DNA of 8,171 bases, taken from positions 1-8,171 of the forward strand of contig CAYYBI010000300.1 of the NCBI GenBank assembly GCA_964469835.1, in the 5' to 3' direction. The translations under genes were made by a program, and so were the position numbers. Positions 6,901 through 8,171 of this stretch are shown here, piece after piece (positions within the stretch are counted from its first letter, which is position 1; each line of letters opens with the position of its first letter). Source of the DNA: JAOTYV01 sp964469835 (lineage in GTDB: Bacteria; Pseudomonadota; Alphaproteobacteria; UBA8366). The notes below the pieces were generated by a model. The model was not told the origin of the DNA. It saw only the letters and a list, made by a program, of their open reading frames with translations, and did no database searches.

Positions 6901-6909
6901 TCTGGATAA
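6901..6909 (-). promoter_or_regulatory. DnaA box, one mismatch
   Basis: The plus strand reads TCTGGATAA, so the minus strand reads TTATCCAGA, one base off TTATCCACA. It lies 30 bp upstream of the DUF299 start. A weaker copy, TGCGGATAG, abuts it at 6890-6898. Binding here could serve initiation or autoregulate the operon. Confidence 0.5.
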
Positions 6910-6969
6910 CTACACGATTCCGGCGGATCGCCCAATTAGCCCCCGCTAGACCGTAATCACTGCACAGAC

Positions 6970-6985
6970 TGTCCCCATAGGGACA
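6970..6985. repeat. Palindrome TGTCCC-CATA-GGGACA
   Basis: Perfect 6-bp inverted arms flank a 4-bp spacer, about 100 bp upstream of the DUF299 ATG. The right arm starts GGACAAT (6981-6987), whose reverse complement ATTGTCC recurs at 7035-7041. With no T tract it is not a terminator. It looks more like an operator or an origin-binding site. The protein is unknown. Confidence 0.45.
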
Positions 6986-7103
6986 ATTGATACGCACCGG
7001 GCCGCATTGCCGGGATAAGTCGAGGGAAGATTCTATTGTCCTCCCATTTCACCCAATGCGCGACTCGCCAAAGCTATTGGCTTGGCCCGGTCCGGGTTTC
7101 CGC

Positions 7104-7112
7104 TTATACACA
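7104..7112 (+). promoter_or_regulatory. Perfect DnaA box TTATACACA
   Basis: This is an exact match to the TTATNCACA consensus on the plus strand, 139 bp upstream of the hemE GTG. By chance about one such match is expected per 33 kb of balanced-composition DNA counting both strands, fewer in GC-rich DNA. GAATGCACA (7123-7131, plus) and AGGGGATAA (7138-7146, minus orientation), each with two mismatches, follow closely and make a small cluster. Confidence 0.7.
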
Positions 7113-7187
7113 AGCCGGCAATGAATGCACAGCATGCAGGGGATAAGATCGGCATTCCGATAATCCCCGCTTCTCACCGCATCACTA

Positions 7188-7230
7188 CAACTACAATCTA
7201 ATTTAAGAATCTATATTAGTAATAGAGATG
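7188..7230. other. AT-rich tract, candidate DNA unwinding element and hemE promoter region
   Basis: Only 10 of 43 bases are G or C, in an otherwise GC-rich window. The tract contains an imperfect palindrome CTAATTTA (7198-7205) / TATATTAG (7212-7219) and three consecutive 5'-TAR triplets TAG-TAA-TAG (7217-7225), which fit the DnaA-trio pattern. TATATT (7212-7217) could equally be a -10 hexamer for hemE, but no matching -35 is evident. It lies downstream of the DnaA-box cluster and ends 20 bp before the hemE start. Confidence 0.5.
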
Positions 7231-7250
7231 CAAACCAGGGAAACCAAGAC

Positions 7251-8171
7251 GTGACATCCCGTCGGCCTGCGGATGAGCCATCACCCCTGCTCCGCACACT
7301 CGCGGGAGAAGCCCTGCGGATACCACCGGTCTGGCTGATGCGCCAGGCAGGGCGCTATCTGCCGGAATACCGGAAGATTCGCGCCGAAGCCGGCGGGTTT
7401 CTGACGCTGTGCTACACGCCGGAGCTTGCGGCCGAGGTTACCCTTCAGCCGGTTCGAAGATTCGGTGTCGATGCTGCAATCCTGTTTTCCGATATTTTAG
7501 TGATCCCTCAGGCGCTGGGACAGGAGGTACGCTTCGAGGAAGGCGAGGGGCCGCGTCTCGCACCGATTCGGGATAGCGCGGGCGTATCGGCGTTACAATC
7601 CGCCGCCGGCGCGGCTGCCGATGGCTTCGAGGAGACGCTTGGGCCGGTCTATGAGACGGTGCGGCGCGTATCGAAAGCGCTGCCCGGAGGGTGCAGCCTG
7701 ATCGGCTTCGCCGGCGCGCCGTGGACGGTCGCGACGTACATGGTCGAGGGCGGGACCAGTCGCGATTTTCATACGGTTAAACGCTGGGCGCTTGCCGATC
7801 CGGATGGATTTGAAAAATTGATTGACGTCTTGGTCGAAGCGACGGTGGCGTATCTCAATCGCCAGATCGATGCAGGCGCGTCGGTGGTTCAGCTATTTGA
7901 CAGCCATACGGGCGTATTGCCGGAAGGCGCCTTCGCGCGTTGGTCGATCGCGCCGGCACGACGGATTGTCGAGCAGGTGCGGAGCCGTCATCCGGGTGTG
8001 CCGATCATCGGATTTCCGCGCGGGGCCGGCATCAATTATGAGCGCTATATACGCGAAACCGGGGTGACGGCAGTCGGGCTCGACAGCGCGGTGCCGCTGT
8101 CCTGGGCGCGCACGATCTTGCAACCGATGCTGCCGGTGCAAGGCAATCTCGATCCGGTTCTCCTGCTCAAC
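7251..8171 (+). CDS. hemE: Uroporphyrinogen decarboxylase, 3' end missing
   Basis: HemE removes the four acetate carboxyls of uroporphyrinogen III to give coproporphyrinogen III in haem synthesis; it is a soluble enzyme. The visible 307 residues carry the signatures WLMRQAGRYLPEYR (28-41), with the substrate-binding arginines, AAILFSDIL with the catalytic Asp, and the second family pattern GFAGAPWTVATYMVEGG with its conserved Tyr. QLFDSHTG, IGFPRGAG and VGLDSAVPL follow, then VQGNLDP near the edge. Full-length enzymes are about 340-350 residues, so about 40 are missing. The start is GTG 7251, with AGGGA at 7237-7241 as SD (9 bp gap). There is no in-frame ATG before the first motif, and an ATG at 7228 is out of frame and ends in a TGA overlapping this GTG. 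It is divergent from the DUF299 gene across the presumed origin. Confidence 0.97.
   Translation, partial: MTSRRPADEPSPLLRTLAGEALRIPPVWLMRQAGRYLPEYRKIRAEAGGFLTLCYTPELAAEVTLQPVRRFGVDAAILFSDILVIPQALGQEVRFEEGEGPRLAPIRDSAGVSALQSAAGAAADGFEETLGPVYETVRRVSKALPGGCSLIGFAGAPWTVATYMVEGGTSRDFHTVKRWALADPDGFEKLIDVLVEATVAYLNRQIDAGASVVQLFDSHTGVLPEGAFARWSIAPARRIVEQVRSRHPGVPIIGFPRGAGINYERYIRETGVTAVGLDSAVPLSWARTILQPMLPVQGNLDPVLLLN

Larger units (their letters stand above)
6872..7250. other. Putative chromosomal replication origin (oriC) between the DUF299 gene and hemE
   Basis: This 379 bp divergent gap has no credible gene. It contains a perfect DnaA box, one with a single mismatch (TTATNCACA standard) and three with two mismatches. 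GGATAA (TTATCC on the minus strand) occurs three times, at 6904, 7013 and 7141, always in the same orientation. Five GANTC sites (6898, 6916, 7029, 7062, 7207) could be CcrM methylation targets. A very AT-rich tract lies at 7188-7230. CATTGCCGG (7005-7013) has its exact inverse CCGGCAATG at 7115-7123, each next to an ATAA-type box core. The Caulobacter origin is known to lie between hemE and the RP001 homologue, and this gap has the matching flanks. The origin call combines that synteny with the motifs. The gap must also carry both divergent promoters. No full CtrA site (TTAA-N7-TTAA) is seen. Confidence 0.68.

Noticed and set aside
7203..7217. Possible CtrA site in the AT-rich tract
   Set aside because: Only one TTAA half-site is present; the second position reads TATT, so the TTAA-N7-TTAA consensus is not met.
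1..8171. Mobile elements, CRISPR arrays, tRNA/rRNA, toxin-antitoxin or defence genes
   Set aside because: I found no transposase, array of regular repeats, RNA gene signature or accessory gene; gene content and composition are uniform housekeeping.

Overview
The window reads as GC-rich alphaproteobacterial chromosome, most like a Rhodospirillales-type organism. This rests on codon use, protein flavour and gene order, not on any database search. All the genes are housekeeping genes. No mobile element, CRISPR array, rRNA or tRNA is visible.

From left to right there are four transcription blocks. (1) On the minus strand, a Tim44-like membrane-anchored protein (605-1294) is followed closely by the 5' part of mltA, a lipoprotein lytic transglycosylase that runs off the left edge (1-597). 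(2) After a 248 bp divergent control region (1295-1542), a plus-strand operon runs fxsA (1543-2061), a histidine-phosphatase-family protein with a TTG start (2074-2637), and secB (2672-3175). (3) Converging on secB is a minus-strand operon transcribed from the right: the DUF299 kinase/pyrophosphorylase that regulates a PEP-forming dikinase (6011-6871), maf (5397-6008), aroE (4558-5400), coaE (3932-4546) and dnaQ (3204-3872). Its first three genes are separated by 2 bp and by an ATGA overlap. (4) After a 379 bp divergent non-coding region, hemE (7251 to the right edge, incomplete) runs on the plus strand.

The standout region is the non-coding gap 6872-7250. In Caulobacter crescentus the mapped chromosomal origin (Cori) lies between hemE and the homologue of Rickettsia RP001, which I take from memory to be the DUF299 gene seen here. 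The gap contains a perfect DnaA box (TTATACACA, 7104-7112), a one-mismatch box (6901-6909), weaker boxes, three GGATAA cores in one orientation, five GANTC sites, several inverted repeats, and a strongly AT-rich 43 bp tract (7188-7230, 10 G/C of 43) carrying TAG-TAA-TAG DnaA-trio-like triplets. I infer that this is the chromosomal replication origin, next to the hemE promoter.

Functionally the genes cover envelope and secretion tasks (MltA, Tim44-like, FxsA, SecB), replication fidelity (DnaQ), nucleotide-pool cleaning (Maf), cofactor and aromatic biosynthesis (CoaE, AroE), central-carbon control (DUF299) and haem synthesis (HemE). The clustering looks like a conserved origin-proximal block, not one pathway. 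I found no undescribed multi-gene system. The origin and the two divergent control regions are the parts worth following up.
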